A stretch of DNA of 14,286 nucleotides from Fimbriimonadales bacterium (GTDB taxonomy: Bacteria > Armatimonadota > Fimbriimonadia > Fimbriimonadales > GBS-DC): NCBI GenBank assembly GCA_026416065.1, contig JAOAFW010000122.1, positions 1 through 14,286 of the forward strand. The letters run 5' to 3'. The notes beneath the pieces are model-generated. The model was not told the origin of the DNA. It ran no database searches and worked only from the letters and a program-made list of their open reading frames with translations. The number at the start of each line of letters is the position of its first letter. Positions within the stretch are counted from its first letter, which is position 1. Positions 6,601 through 14,110 of the stretch are shown piece by piece. The translations under genes were made by a program, and so were the position numbers.

Positions 6601-9185
6601 TCGTAAGGGTTCAGAAACACATCATCGGCGGCGTCGCTATCGAATGCCACGCGCAAGATGTCAGTCATGAACTGGTTAGCGATGGAGCCACGCAAACTGA
6701 GCGCCCACGCGATGTCTTGACCGCTGAAGACCATCCGCCCACTGCTCTGCAGGAAGCTTCGGATAAGTGTTTGCACTTCAGGATCCAGGATATGTCCCGG
6801 TCCTGCCCAGACATTACCTGCGTAGGGGCTTGCCCAGATAACGATACGCGGCGCGTGCAGTTTATCGCGGAACCCACCCGTGAGATCGGTCGGCTCGCGC
6901 TCGAGGCGTGGCTGGTAGCCTGCCAAAACTGAAGGGGTAATCGGATTGCGGCACTGCACGCGCCAGATGTTGTACAAGTTGCCGTAGGTCGTGTTTTGCC
7001 CTAACGTGTCGGAGCGCACGAAGAAGGGCGGGGATGGCAGGTTCGGGTGCGGAATTGCGCCGTCACCGTGAATTATGAGCGGCGTACCGCTCGGGGGCTG
7101 CGTTAAATCGAACGGCGGCTTCCCTGTAGGGTTATCCGTCCAGTAGCTTTCTACGGGCTGCCAGGTGGGGCGTGTGATGGAGTTTCCAATCGCCGCCACA
7201 CGGTTCTGCACAAAAATCTGACCGCCCATGTAGTCGGATACGAGCAAGATGTTATGCGCGCCGGTGAACTGCTGGGTGGTGAAGCCCGTGATATTGTCGT
7301 AGATGAACTCGTTGCCCGCGTTGTCGCGCACAATCACATCCAGGTAGAAATCGCTGGGCACATCAGGTGTGCGCCAGGTTCCCACATACCAGTCTGTGGG
7401 GTTACCGTTGTCGCCAATCTCGGGCTGGAGCAAGAGTGTATCATCCAGACTGCCGTTGAAGCCCAACCGGACAAGAGTATAGGGGTCTTTGTATTCGTAA
7501 GTCTGGGGATGAATCGCCTGATGCCCCACTTCCACAAACAGCGGCACATATGCCTGTCCCTGATCGACCAGAATGCGGTTCGGGAAGAAAATGTCAAACT
7601 GGAATAGCTGGTACAGGCGATGTTCGAGTCCCTCAGCGTCCTGTTCCGCACTATCGGGGTCCTTGAACTGCACACGCACGAAGTTGACACCGCTTTGCAA
7701 GTCTACAGCGCGCACCTTAATCGTCACCGTATCACCGGGGAACGATTCTTTCGGACTGACGATGGGCAGAACTTCGACGACGGGAGGCGTCAGGTCGAAA
7801 ACACGGGTTTCCCAGAGGTCGTGGATACCGGGACCGGGTGTGCCTGCGCCCTGAGTGCGGGTGGAGTGATAGGCAATTCGGTTGCGTTCAGCGATCGCGC
7901 CCGTGGGGTACTTCGCCCCTGCAGCAGGCACAAAGAAGTTCACGCCCGGCACATCGCGCTGTGCCAGAGCTGCGGTACTGGGGTCGGCGGTCATGGCGTA
8001 GGCCAGCCCGCCCGAAGGCGGCTCAGGCAACGCTGCATCCATCCGGTAGATGTCATAAATATTGTTCGCGACATCGACGCGGTCGGAGACTGTGCCAATC
8101 TGGTGCGGTTGACCCGACTTGCGGGTTGAGGCAAAAATCAGGGTTGGACTGTTGTCGATAACCGTCCATGCAGGCTGACGGTCGCGAGGACGATTGCCGT
8201 TCGAGTCGACGAAAGCGGTCCACTGCACAGCTGTCAGAGTATTGAAGTCCAGCATATAGATGTAGCTGCTGCCGCTGGCAGCGATGCGCGCGAAGGCGAC
8301 GCGATTGCCGTCAGGCGACCATGCCGGCTCCACATCGTTCTCGCCGGGATTGGGAAAAGTGATTCGGCGGAAGAAGGTACCGTCTTCAAAGGGACGTCCA
8401 TCGGCGCGTGCTACGTAGAGCCGATAGCGTCGATCGGCTTCAGTTTCGCCCGGCAGCAAGCGGTTAGACGAGAAAATCACCAGATTGCCAGCGGGGCTAA
8501 AGGTCGGTCGGAGGTTCTGTGTGATACCGTTGTTGTCGGAGGTCAGTACGACGCGCTGTCCCGTGCTGAGATTGCGTACGACGATGTTATAACTGCCCGC
8601 GGCGCTGCGATTGGCGTAGGCGATTAGGTTCGCCGTCGCGTTAATGGTTGGCTGAATCTGGCTGCCGAACTGTTCATCGGGCGCATCGCCTGTGATGGGG
8701 GTCAGGTTCGTCAAATTGCCGATGTAGAGCTGCGAGCCTTCATCCACATCGCCGCGCCAGATGCGATAGCGTGGGGTCGGGTTAATCAGCCTACCATCCG
8801 ATCCCACACCACCGGCATTGCTGGAAAAGAACATTTTAGCAGCACCCGGATTGTACACAGGGTGCATTTCATCAGTGGCGGCGTTGGTGATGTCGGTGTC
8901 CCAGCGCGGCGCACGGGTGCGCTGCTGACGCTGCTGCAGTTGCTGATGGAACTGCTGCGGGTCGAACAGCCCGTTTTTACGCCATTGCACCTGCTCGCTC
9001 TGGGGCGCGCGCGAAGGAGCAATCTTATAGTTTTGGGGCGGTATCTCCCGTACCCGCGCGCCCGGTAAGACGTGCCGGCTCGGGCGATCCTGATAGGGCG
9101 ACTGAGCGGCGTCAGAAGTGCCCTGTGCATGCCCTGCCCATGCCATCAAAAGCCCCGCCAGTAGTAGCTGCCATCGTCGTATCAC
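3669..9185 (-). CDS. Giant modular secreted surface protein (TolB-like propeller, carboxypeptidase-regulatory repeats, FlgD-like C-terminus)
   Basis: 1838 residues from the GTG at 9185. The frame is open to a TTG at 9224, but the GTG has AGGAGG 10 bases upstream and gives a clean signal peptide (MIRRWQLLLAGLL, cleavage AGHA|Q at about 20). Domains in order, positions approximate: TolB/PD40-like beta-propeller 100-460, with the classic EPAWSPDGNRVAF at about 285; Ig-like region 463-510; beta-rich segment to 640; large domain 643-1040 that opens ILLVSDYMGG and carries FSGQDIAW at about 820-827, recalling glutamine-amidotransferase-like domains of surface proteins; four carboxypeptidase-regulatory/CNA-B-like repeats from about 1045, 1141, 1240 and 1325, with DSNGLYRI, DPDGNFLMP, DANGQYTF and DSNGNYSF; Tyr/Trp-rich surface module 1410-1580 (GWNLIGNPF); beta domain 1597-1735; FlgD-like Ig domain 1746-1838 (ATWDGRDQSG, LPPGAYTIEIRA). 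No catalytic site is evident. A surface or secreted scaffold or binding protein is likely. Confidence 0.9.
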   Translation of the reverse strand: MIRRWQLLLAGLLMAWAGHAQGTSDAAQSPYQDRPSRHVLPGARVREIPPQNYKIAPSRAPQSEQVQWRKNGLFDPQQFHQQLQQRQQRTRAPRWDTDITNAATDEMHPVYNPGAAKMFFSSNAGGVGSDGRLINPTPRYRIWRGDVDEGSQLYIGNLTNLTPITGDAPDEQFGSQIQPTINATANLIAYANRSAAGSYNIVVRNLSTGQRVVLTSDNNGITQNLRPTFSPAGNLVIFSSNRLLPGETEADRRYRLYVARADGRPFEDGTFFRRITFPNPGENDVEPAWSPDGNRVAFARIAASGSSYIYMLDFNTLTAVQWTAFVDSNGNRPRDRQPAWTVIDNSPTLIFASTRKSGQPHQIGTVSDRVDVANNIYDIYRMDAALPEPPSGGLAYAMTADPSTAALAQRDVPGVNFFVPAAGAKYPTGAIAERNRIAYHSTRTQGAGTPGPGIHDLWETRVFDLTPPVVEVLPIVSPKESFPGDTVTIKVRAVDLQSGVNFVRVQFKDPDSAEQDAEGLEHRLYQLFQFDIFFPNRILVDQGQAYVPLFVEVGHQAIHPQTYEYKDPYTLVRLGFNGSLDDTLLLQPEIGDNGNPTDWYVGTWRTPDVPSDFYLDVIVRDNAGNEFIYDNITGFTTQQFTGAHNILLVSDYMGGQIFVQNRVAAIGNSITRPTWQPVESYWTDNPTGKPPFDLTQPPSGTPLIIHGDGAIPHPNLPSPPFFVRSDTLGQNTTYGNLYNIWRVQCRNPITPSVLAGYQPRLEREPTDLTGGFRDKLHAPRIVIWASPYAGNVWAGPGHILDPEVQTLIRSFLQSSGRMVFSGQDIAWALSLRGSIANQFMTDILRVAFDSDAADDVFLNPYDGLRHQLEGVAPPQGEDPNPIARSPGGIPIWIRYEGNSVRVDEPTELRLSHPAAYIVQPASDLFDVITPRTGGTGPLYTDAAWNQVWLDTVTVNQNARVVYRYTRPRSQGVSGTLIGTSDHAGSYYADTATRSKVAFLSFGLEGVNSAYNDGPTVLGQGTLWCRSYRNKIIHNAFGWMTHNVLQGQVRQYDPDTRTFTPLPRALVRVIGIQPGSIAGVGAGFAITDSNGLYRIVGLEAGVYLVDAERPGFKTQHPETITLVAQGDPNPGVINLIMLATPPGQISGRVVDINNQPVRGAVVRATNTVDPELKVEVFSDPDGNFLMPRVPVGSWDVTVVSLAFGGYSLPPARPTPDGVYRNVQVQSGQTTNLDNFVLEPEPGTVTGTVTDAGTGQPIANARVTAVAGTNTRADVTTDANGQYTFTVPAGEYVITAVAPGYAPESQTLNVPANQTTTLNFQLSLLPPGSASGKITRRFGGAPEPGVTVELRFGAVVVQTTTTDSNGNYSFPNVPPGEYVVVPIKTGFTFIPNQRTITVNSAQNTVVGEFKSEPLRTFFKGRFLVSAPYDYTQDVKTLLDVPVSATFRFFSWDPAQSRYVFYPNAPANRFQLGRGYFLETSEDLPLTTQGTPANTSQPFQIPLQAGWNLIGNPFTFDVNWSQVQVVDPDTNTPVSLATAVGKGIVANSLWGYSFGTYTATTRMKVWEGYWLYAYRATTLIIPPTAQAASASSRSVGANAGGWRLTLEVQSGDLKDRAYVGVSRVATPGYDSEHDLLKPPPVGSDYVHISLPRLGWGEQSGVYGVDIQPATRSASWEFVVETSQPNREVTLRWPDMQQLPRSANFVLVNLDTGERRYLRTTGAYTFRTSTKGVSRFRIETASSGGLLRIQQVQVSSGRGNQHTVAFQLTGDATVQVNILSGGKVVRQLFNQATRSGGVQQATWDGRDQSGVALPPGAYTIEIRAVSEDGQVARATAPLILTR

Positions 9186-9195
9186 TGCGATAGAA

Positions 9196-9203
9196 CCTCC
9201 TCT
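9196..9203 (-). promoter_or_regulatory. Ribosome binding site that decides the start of the giant surface protein
   Basis: AGAGGAGG on the minus strand stands 10 bases before GTG at 9185. The upstream TTG at 9224 would place this site inside the coding region and add 13 polar residues ahead of the signal peptide, so the GTG is preferred. The 94-base gap above (9186-9279) is the longest upstream of any gene here and could hold a promoter. I found only a weak -10-like TACCTT and no matching -35. Confidence 0.65.
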
Positions 9204-9279
9204 TCCGTTGCTTGATTCCACCAAGGTAGCAGAACTCCTGCCCCTTTTTGACGAACGAAACAGAATTCCGTTGCGTTGC

Positions 9280-9882
9280 TCAGTATACCCGACGGGATTC
9301 GGTGAGCGACTGCCAGATTCGGCTCACTTGGTGCCGCACTCGTTCCAGCGAGTGGTGGGTTCGAATAATCCAGTCGGCAAAAGCGACTTTGCAGTGGGTG
9401 GGAAGCTGGGCACGCAGCATCTGCTGAACGCGGTGTGGGGGTATACCCCGCTCGAGAAGCCGTCGCCGTTGGAGTGCAGGCGTTGCCCGCACCACAATCA
9501 CGCCGTCGAACCAGCCCTGCAAAGCGACTTCTATTAGCAGCGGAACCTCGACGAGAACGGGTGTTTGGCTGTTTCCTATCGCGTCGAGGTGCGTCTCCAG
9601 CATTTGCACGACCGCCGGATGTATTATCTGATTCAGTCGGCGACGAGCGCTCGGTTCGCCAAAGGCAAGGCTCGCCAGTCGCTCGCGCGACAGCGAGCCG
9701 TCCGCCGCCGTAATCGTCTGCCCAAACTCTCGGACGAGTTGTCTGCATAATTCCGTCCCTGGAAGGAGGAGCGTCGCCGCGATAGTATCGCTGCTGAGCG
9801 TGGTTGCACCCAGCGATTCGAACATCTGCAAGACGGTGGTCTTGCCTTCGGCGACGCCGCCCGTGACAGCAATCCGTTGCAT
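9280..9882 (-). CDS. coaE: Dephospho-CoA kinase
   Basis: 200 residues, the usual CoaE length. It catalyses the last step of coenzyme A synthesis, phosphorylating the ribose 3'-OH of dephospho-CoA with ATP in the cytoplasm. The P-loop is at residues 8-15 (GGVAEGKT), and Asp32 follows in LSSDTIAATL, where the family has a DAD-like motif. Family signatures also include IIHP at 86-89, VEVPLLIE at 111-118 and the lid region QRRRLLERG at 138-146. Deviations: Glu12 replaces the common Ser in the P-loop, and the C-terminal ADWIIRTH lacks the usual Asn of the ADxVIxN motif. The start codon shares one base with the rpsA stop (TAATG), and no Shine-Dalgarno is seen, so translation is probably coupled to rpsA. 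The rpsA-coaE order is also known in Actinobacteria, which supports the call. Confidence 0.95.
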   Translation of the reverse strand: MQRIAVTGGVAEGKTTVLQMFESLGATTLSSDTIAATLLLPGTELCRQLVREFGQTITAADGSLSRERLASLAFGEPSARRRLNQIIHPAVVQMLETHLDAIGNSQTPVLVEVPLLIEVALQGWFDGVIVVRATPALQRRRLLERGIPPHRVQQMLRAQLPTHCKVAFADWIIRTHHSLERVRHQVSRIWQSLTESRRVY

Positions 9883-11462
9883 TAATCATTCGCAGCGTCG
9901 GTCTCGGTTCCTGCTGGTGAATCGCTGCTTTCCGTCGATTCCGTCGTTTCGGTACGCAGCTGTTGCAGTTGCGATTGGAGCCGCTCGCCGATAGTGAATC
10001 CACCGCTTTTGCTGGCAGCGGTACGCTGGCGGTGCTCCTGTACCGCGCGTTGCTCTTCGGGAGCGCGGAGGCTAACCACCATACGCCGACGACGCGGATC
10101 CAGTTCGATAATGCGTCCCTTCACGGTCTCGCCCACCTGAACGACCTCGTCCGCGCTCTTGACGCGCTTGCTGGACAGTTCGGAGAGTGGCAGGAACGCC
10201 TCAACGCCTTCCATCACCCGCGCAAACGCGCCCGTGCGCGCCACGCGCGAGATGGGCACCTCGATTTCGTCGCCCTCCTTATACTGCTGCGCCGCGATTT
10301 GCCACGGATCAGGCAACACCTGGCGACGGCTCAGGGCGACTTTGCCGTTCTCTGGCTCCAACCGGATAACGACGACCTCGATTTCGTCGCCTTCTCTTAA
10401 CACTTCGCGGGGGTTGTCCACACGCGCCCACGACATCTCGCTAATGTGCAGCAGCCCTTCATATTCGCCAATGTCCACGAACGCGCCGTAGGAAGTGATT
10501 CGCTTCACCACGCCCTTAAATCGCTGTCCCACCTTGAGTGTGGAGAACACCCGCTCGCGGCGCTGACGCTCCTCTTCCTCGCGCTGCTTGCGAATTTCTT
10601 CTTCCGCCTGCTTATTCGAGGCGACGACCTTACGTTTCTCCTCATCGATATCGATGAGTTTGATGGGGATTACCTCACCAACCAGCCGATCGAGCTGATT
10701 GGGCGGCAGACGTCGGGCAATCTGGCTGGCAGGCACGAAGCAGCGCACGCCGATATTCACCACGACGCCACCCTTGACAGCGTCTTCCACCATCGCCTCC
10801 AGCGTCTCTTTGGTGTTGTACGCCTCCACGATGGAGTCCCACAGTTTGTCGAAATCGGCTTCGCGCTTGGAGAGGACGGGGGTTCCTTCCTCGCCGCGCG
10901 TGCGCACGACCTTCACATCGATCGTGTCGCCTACCTGCACCACATCCGCAGCCGATTCGATTTTGCCGGTCGCCAGCTCCTCTTTGGGAATTTTGATTTC
11001 GGTTTTCGTGCCGACATCGACCAGCGCGGCGTCGCGGTCGACCTGCACAACAGTCGCCTGAATGACCTCGCCGGGTTCAAATGAAGGGAAGCTCTGTTCG
11101 ATGGCTTCATCCATAGTGAGAGGCTCTTCAGGAGCGGGTGGCGTCTCGGGCTGTGTAGCCGACGCCGCGGGAGCTGCTTCAAGCGTTTGTTCAGAAACAG
11201 CAGCGACGGGTTCAGGCTGCTCGGGAGGAGTGACTTCGGTGGATTCGCTGCCCTCGTTGGCAACCATTTCCCCCTCAGCAGTTTCAAGTGCACTAATCGC
11301 ACTTACTTCCCCGTCGACCGACTCCGATGCGTTCTCTGCCACAGAGGTTACTTCCGAACTCGCCTCGATCGCAACGGTTTCCTCTACTGTTTCCGAGGTC
11401 GTCTCAGTCGTCGGGGTCGACTCGGTCGCCAGGTTCTCACGGGTTTGCTCGTCGTTCCACAT
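9882..11462 (-). CDS. rpsA: 30S ribosomal protein S1, four S1 domains with long acidic N-terminal extension
   Basis: 526 residues. S1 binds mRNA on the small ribosomal subunit and helps initiation. Four OB-fold S1 domains are visible: about 129-200 (GEVIQATVVQVDRDAALVDVG), 218-284 (KGGVVVNIGVRCFVPASQI), 308-380 (VGQRFKGVVKRITSYGAFVD, GLLHISEMSW) and 395-466 (GAFARVMEGVEAFLPLSEL). The second and third are joined by a charged, probably helical linker rich in Glu and Arg (285-307). Residues 1-127 are low-complexity, rich in Glu, Thr, Ser, Ala and Val, and strongly acidic; the last 25 residues are Thr/Ser/Glu-rich. E. coli S1 has six domains, while four-domain forms occur in several other phyla. 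The start is firm: GAAGGAGGT stands 10 bases before the ATG. It lies 23 bases after nagA and overlaps coaE by one base. Confidence 0.94.
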   Translation of the reverse strand: MWNDEQTRENLATESTPTTETTSETVEETVAIEASSEVTSVAENASESVDGEVSAISALETAEGEMVANEGSESTEVTPPEQPEPVAAVSEQTLEAAPAASATQPETPPAPEEPLTMDEAIEQSFPSFEPGEVIQATVVQVDRDAALVDVGTKTEIKIPKEELATGKIESAADVVQVGDTIDVKVVRTRGEEGTPVLSKREADFDKLWDSIVEAYNTKETLEAMVEDAVKGGVVVNIGVRCFVPASQIARRLPPNQLDRLVGEVIPIKLIDIDEEKRKVVASNKQAEEEIRKQREEEERQRRERVFSTLKVGQRFKGVVKRITSYGAFVDIGEYEGLLHISEMSWARVDNPREVLREGDEIEVVVIRLEPENGKVALSRRQVLPDPWQIAAQQYKEGDEIEVPISRVARTGAFARVMEGVEAFLPLSELSSKRVKSADEVVQVGETVKGRIIELDPRRRRMVVSLRAPEEQRAVQEHRQRTAASKSGGFTIGERLQSQLQQLRTETTESTESSDSPAGTETDAAND

Positions 11463-11472
11463 GGTTCTACGG

Positions 11473-11480
11473 ACCTCCTT
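11473..11480 (-). promoter_or_regulatory. Near-perfect Shine-Dalgarno of rpsA
   Basis: AAGGAGGT on the minus strand matches the canonical anti-SD target over eight bases and stands 10 bases before the rpsA ATG. It fits within the 23-base gap after nagA and is the strongest SD in the window, in keeping with high expression of a ribosomal protein. Confidence 0.75.
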
Positions 11481-11485
11481 CAGGG

Positions 11486-12697
11486 CTATAGGTTAGTGTT
11501 CGGGGCGGAGATAAAATCTCCTGCCGTTTCGGAATCAAAATCTTGTAAAACACCGTCAATATAAGTATACTCCACTTCGTCTGTGCAGGGGTTCCACAAA
11601 ATCACGTCGGCACGGGCACCGACGCGCAGAGTGCCCAGCTCATTGTCGTAGCCCAGCGCGTGCGCGGGGTTCGCCGCGCAGAGGAGCGAGGCGACTTCCA
11701 GTCCCAGCATTTTAGCACAGTGCCTTAGACAGGCGTCCATCGCAATCGTACTGCCTGCTAAGCTGCCCGTTTCCACCATCCGCGCCGCGTTATTTTGCAC
11801 CACAGCGCGATGTCCCCATAACTCGAAGGTGTAGCCATCAGGCATGCCCACGCCCGTCGTGCCGTCAGAGACGCAAATCACGCGCTCTACACCCTTTGCT
11901 TTCACAAGCAACTGCGCTGTTGCGGGGTGCGTATGGACGTTATCCCAGATAATCTCAGCGGTCAACTCATCATGGAGTATCACGGCGCCCGCCAGTCCGG
12001 GGTCGCGATGCTGAAACGAGCGCATGGCGTTGAAGGTGTGGGTAGCGTGACGTGCGCCGTTGTCGATTGCCAGCATGGTCTGCTCGTAAGTGGCGTCGCT
12101 ATGCCCTATAGAGACGATAATCCCCTGCCCTGCCAGATGGCGCGTCAGCTCCAGCCCGCCTTCCAGCTCGGGCGCAAGGGTCACGATACGCAGTTCACTC
12201 ATCAAGTCGCCCAGCTCGGTTTCCATCTCGCGAACGCTGGGCGGGCGGATGTATTCGGGCGGCTGCGCCCCCGCGCGTTTAGGGTTGATAAACGGTCCTT
12301 CCAGGTGGCAGCCCAAGACTCGTGCGCCTTCCGAACCGTGTTCGCGCACTTCGCGCGCGGCGCGGATGCAGCTTCGTATCGCCTCCCACGGCGCGGTGAG
12401 CGGTGTCACCAGAAGTGCCGTGACGCCATGCCGTGTCAAACGCTTCGCAATCGCCTGAATCGCGTCGGGGGTTCCCTCCATCATATCCCGCCCGAAGCCG
12501 CCATGAATATGCAGGTCAATCATTCCCGGTAGCGCAAAGTAGCTTCGCGCATCGACGTCAGGCGGCTCGACGCGGGAGAGAGTGATGGGGTCATAAGGTT
12601 CCCATGCGACAATCTGTCCTTTGTCCACCAGCAGGGCGCGGTGTTCGTAGCGTTGTCCATCAGTAATCAGCGCGCCGCAGTAGATTCGAAACGCCAT
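11486..12697 (-). CDS. nagA: N-acetylglucosamine-6-phosphate deacetylase
   Basis: 403 residues, slightly longer than the typical 380-400. This amidohydrolase removes acetate from GlcNAc-6-phosphate, giving glucosamine-6-phosphate for cell-wall recycling or catabolism. Visible motifs: metal-binding HIH (His63, His65) in PGMIDLHIHGGFGRD, Glu133 in HLEGPF, His199 in IGHSDA, His220 in THTFNAM, substrate-contacting VHTHP (255-258), and the presumed catalytic Asp278 in CVSDGTTGVG, followed by GSLAGS (311-316). The set is complete, so it should be active. It lies 21 bases after the FHA membrane gene. No SD is visible before the ATG, but TAAAAT (12716-12721, minus strand), overlapping the upstream stop, resembles a -10 box and would give a very short leader. 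No other amino-sugar gene is in the window, so the substrate role rests on family motifs. Confidence 0.93.
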   Translation of the reverse strand: MAFRIYCGALITDGQRYEHRALLVDKGQIVAWEPYDPITLSRVEPPDVDARSYFALPGMIDLHIHGGFGRDMMEGTPDAIQAIAKRLTRHGVTALLVTPLTAPWEAIRSCIRAAREVREHGSEGARVLGCHLEGPFINPKRAGAQPPEYIRPPSVREMETELGDLMSELRIVTLAPELEGGLELTRHLAGQGIIVSIGHSDATYEQTMLAIDNGARHATHTFNAMRSFQHRDPGLAGAVILHDELTAEIIWDNVHTHPATAQLLVKAKGVERVICVSDGTTGVGMPDGYTFELWGHRAVVQNNAARMVETGSLAGSTIAMDACLRHCAKMLGLEVASLLCAANPAHALGYDNELGTLRVGARADVILWNPCTDEVEYTYIDGVLQDFDSETAGDFISAPNTNL

Positions 12698-12718
12698 GCA
12701 CGGAAAGTGTACCCTATT

Positions 12719-14107
12719 TTATTCCACTCGAAACCGCACGATACCGAAACGCACGATGTCGCCTGCTTTAAGAACTTGTTTCTGCACGCGCTGCTCGTTC
12801 ACAAACACGCCGTTTGTGCTGTTGAGGTCGTAGACGATGAGCGCGCCGTTCTCCAGTGCGACGCGAGCATGATGGCGGCTTACAGATAGGTCAGGCACAA
12901 CCAAAGCGTTGTCGGTTTCGCGCCCTATCGTAAGCCCTATGGGGGGCACGGTAAAGCGTTGCCCGGCGAGCGCGCCGTCCAGTCCCACCAGCGTTGTCGC
13001 CTGCGCGACGACGGCGACGCCTGTGGACGCAGCGGCGTAGTTGGGCGCAGGAGGCGTGAACGAGGGCGTGGTCGTTGCAACCGGTGTGCAAGCACACGCG
13101 CCCGTGACGGGATCCTGACGCTGCCCGCAGTAGGGGCATACGCCGGGCGGCGTGGGCGGTGGCGGCGGCAGCGAGGAACGCGCTACATCACGCGGGACCC
13201 GCTGCGCCTGACCCTCGCGCAACTGGAACTGCACCTGAAACTGCCCCACCTGCAGCATATCACCGTCATGGAGTTCCACAGGCGCGGCGACAGGCTGACC
13301 GTTGAGCAGCAACGGCGCATGGGGGATGAGCGCATAGCCCCCGCCGTCCCTCCGAATCTCGGCGTGGCGCGGCGCGACCTGCGGGTCGCCGCGCAGGGGC
13401 ACATCCGCCAGCTCGTCGCGCCCGATGTACGCCCCGTCGCGGTCAATCGGGTAGTCTTTGCCCTCGTTGCGCCCGTAAATCACCCGCACCCACGCGGAGC
13501 GCGTCATCAGCTCCAGCAACCCGATGAACAGCCCGATGCCCGCGCCGACCAGCGTGAGCGCGACCGCCCGCGACGGCGCGCCCGCCTCGCCCTCCGCCCG
13601 CAACGCGAACCCGAAAATCGAGCCGACTGTGAGCGCGAGGAAATCGAACAGCGCGCCCCCTAACGCCCCGCCAATCGCCCCGCCGAGCAAGCCGTTGCGC
13701 ATCCGCTTGGGCGAGCGCGCCACGATTCCCTCCGACAGCCCTATCAACGCGCCAAACGCGCTCCAGCCGATAATGCGCCCCAAAATCCAGCCCGCAACTG
13801 GGAGCGCGTTGCCGAACACATTAAAAAGAATCTGCCCTACCGTCAGCCCAATCCAGCCACCGGGAAAGCCCACCAGCGCGCCAAGCGCGACGCCGCGCAG
13901 GATGTGCTTGCCCGTGCCCAGCGATAGCCCCGTCGCCAAGCCAATCATCGCGCCGATGAACCCGCCCGACACCGAGCCGAAAAAGGCGACATGTCCCCAG
14001 TCTACATCGCGACGGATGTCATCCTGCACGAACGGCTCGTTCACGAACCACGCGAGCAAGCCGCCAATCGCGCCGAAGACCATCAGGTAGAACAGTTTGG
14101 AAACCAT
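12719..14107 (-). CDS. Polytopic membrane protein with two FHA domains and a Cys4 zinc-ribbon-like insert
   Basis: 462 residues. The N-terminal 200 residues hold about six hydrophobic segments (near 5-21, 40-64, 70-95, 101-125, 137-168 and 182-200) rich in Gly zipper patterns such as GGAIGGALGGA. A first FHA-like domain (about 208-297) is degenerate: GR at 229-230 is kept, but the usual Ser-Arg-x-His becomes PRHA at 246-249. A Pro-rich linker (313-321) leads to a probable zinc ribbon, Cys324, Cys327, Cys338 and Cys340 (CPYCGQ, CAC). The second FHA domain (370-462) is canonical: IGRETDN, SRHHA at 410-414 and NSTNG at 429-433. FHA domains bind phosphothreonine peptides, so the soluble part likely faces the cytoplasm and docks a Ser/Thr-kinase target. 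It starts 3 bases after another FHA gene and both end in FRVE. I know no named gene of this architecture. Confidence 0.88.
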   Translation of the reverse strand: MVSKLFYLMVFGAIGGLLAWFVNEPFVQDDIRRDVDWGHVAFFGSVSGGFIGAMIGLATGLSLGTGKHILRGVALGALVGFPGGWIGLTVGQILFNVFGNALPVAGWILGRIIGWSAFGALIGLSEGIVARSPKRMRNGLLGGAIGGALGGALFDFLALTVGSIFGFALRAEGEAGAPSRAVALTLVGAGIGLFIGLLELMTRSAWVRVIYGRNEGKDYPIDRDGAYIGRDELADVPLRGDPQVAPRHAEIRRDGGGYALIPHAPLLLNGQPVAAPVELHDGDMLQVGQFQVQFQLREGQAQRVPRDVARSSLPPPPPTPPGVCPYCGQRQDPVTGACACTPVATTTPSFTPPAPNYAAASTGVAVVAQATTLVGLDGALAGQRFTVPPIGLTIGRETDNALVVPDLSVSRHHARVALENGALIVYDLNSTNGVFVNEQRVQKQVLKAGDIVRFGIVRFRVE

Positions 14108-14110
14108 CGC

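Noticed and set aside
5118..6932. 604-codon open frame on the plus strand
   Set aside because: It lies entirely antisense to the carboxypeptidase-regulatory and SGQD regions of the giant protein. Its translation is rich in Arg and His with no recognisable domain, as expected from the complement of a GC-rich gene, and it has no ribosome binding site I could see.
9186..9224. Upstream TTG start at 9224 for the giant protein
   Set aside because: It would put the AGGAGG site inside the coding region and 13 polar residues before the signal peptide; the GTG at 9185 is better placed.
9182..10003. 273-codon minus-strand frame overlapping coaE and the end of rpsA
   Set aside because: It is out of frame with two clear genes on the same strand. 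The product is low-complexity and basic, without motifs, whereas coaE carries a full family signature.
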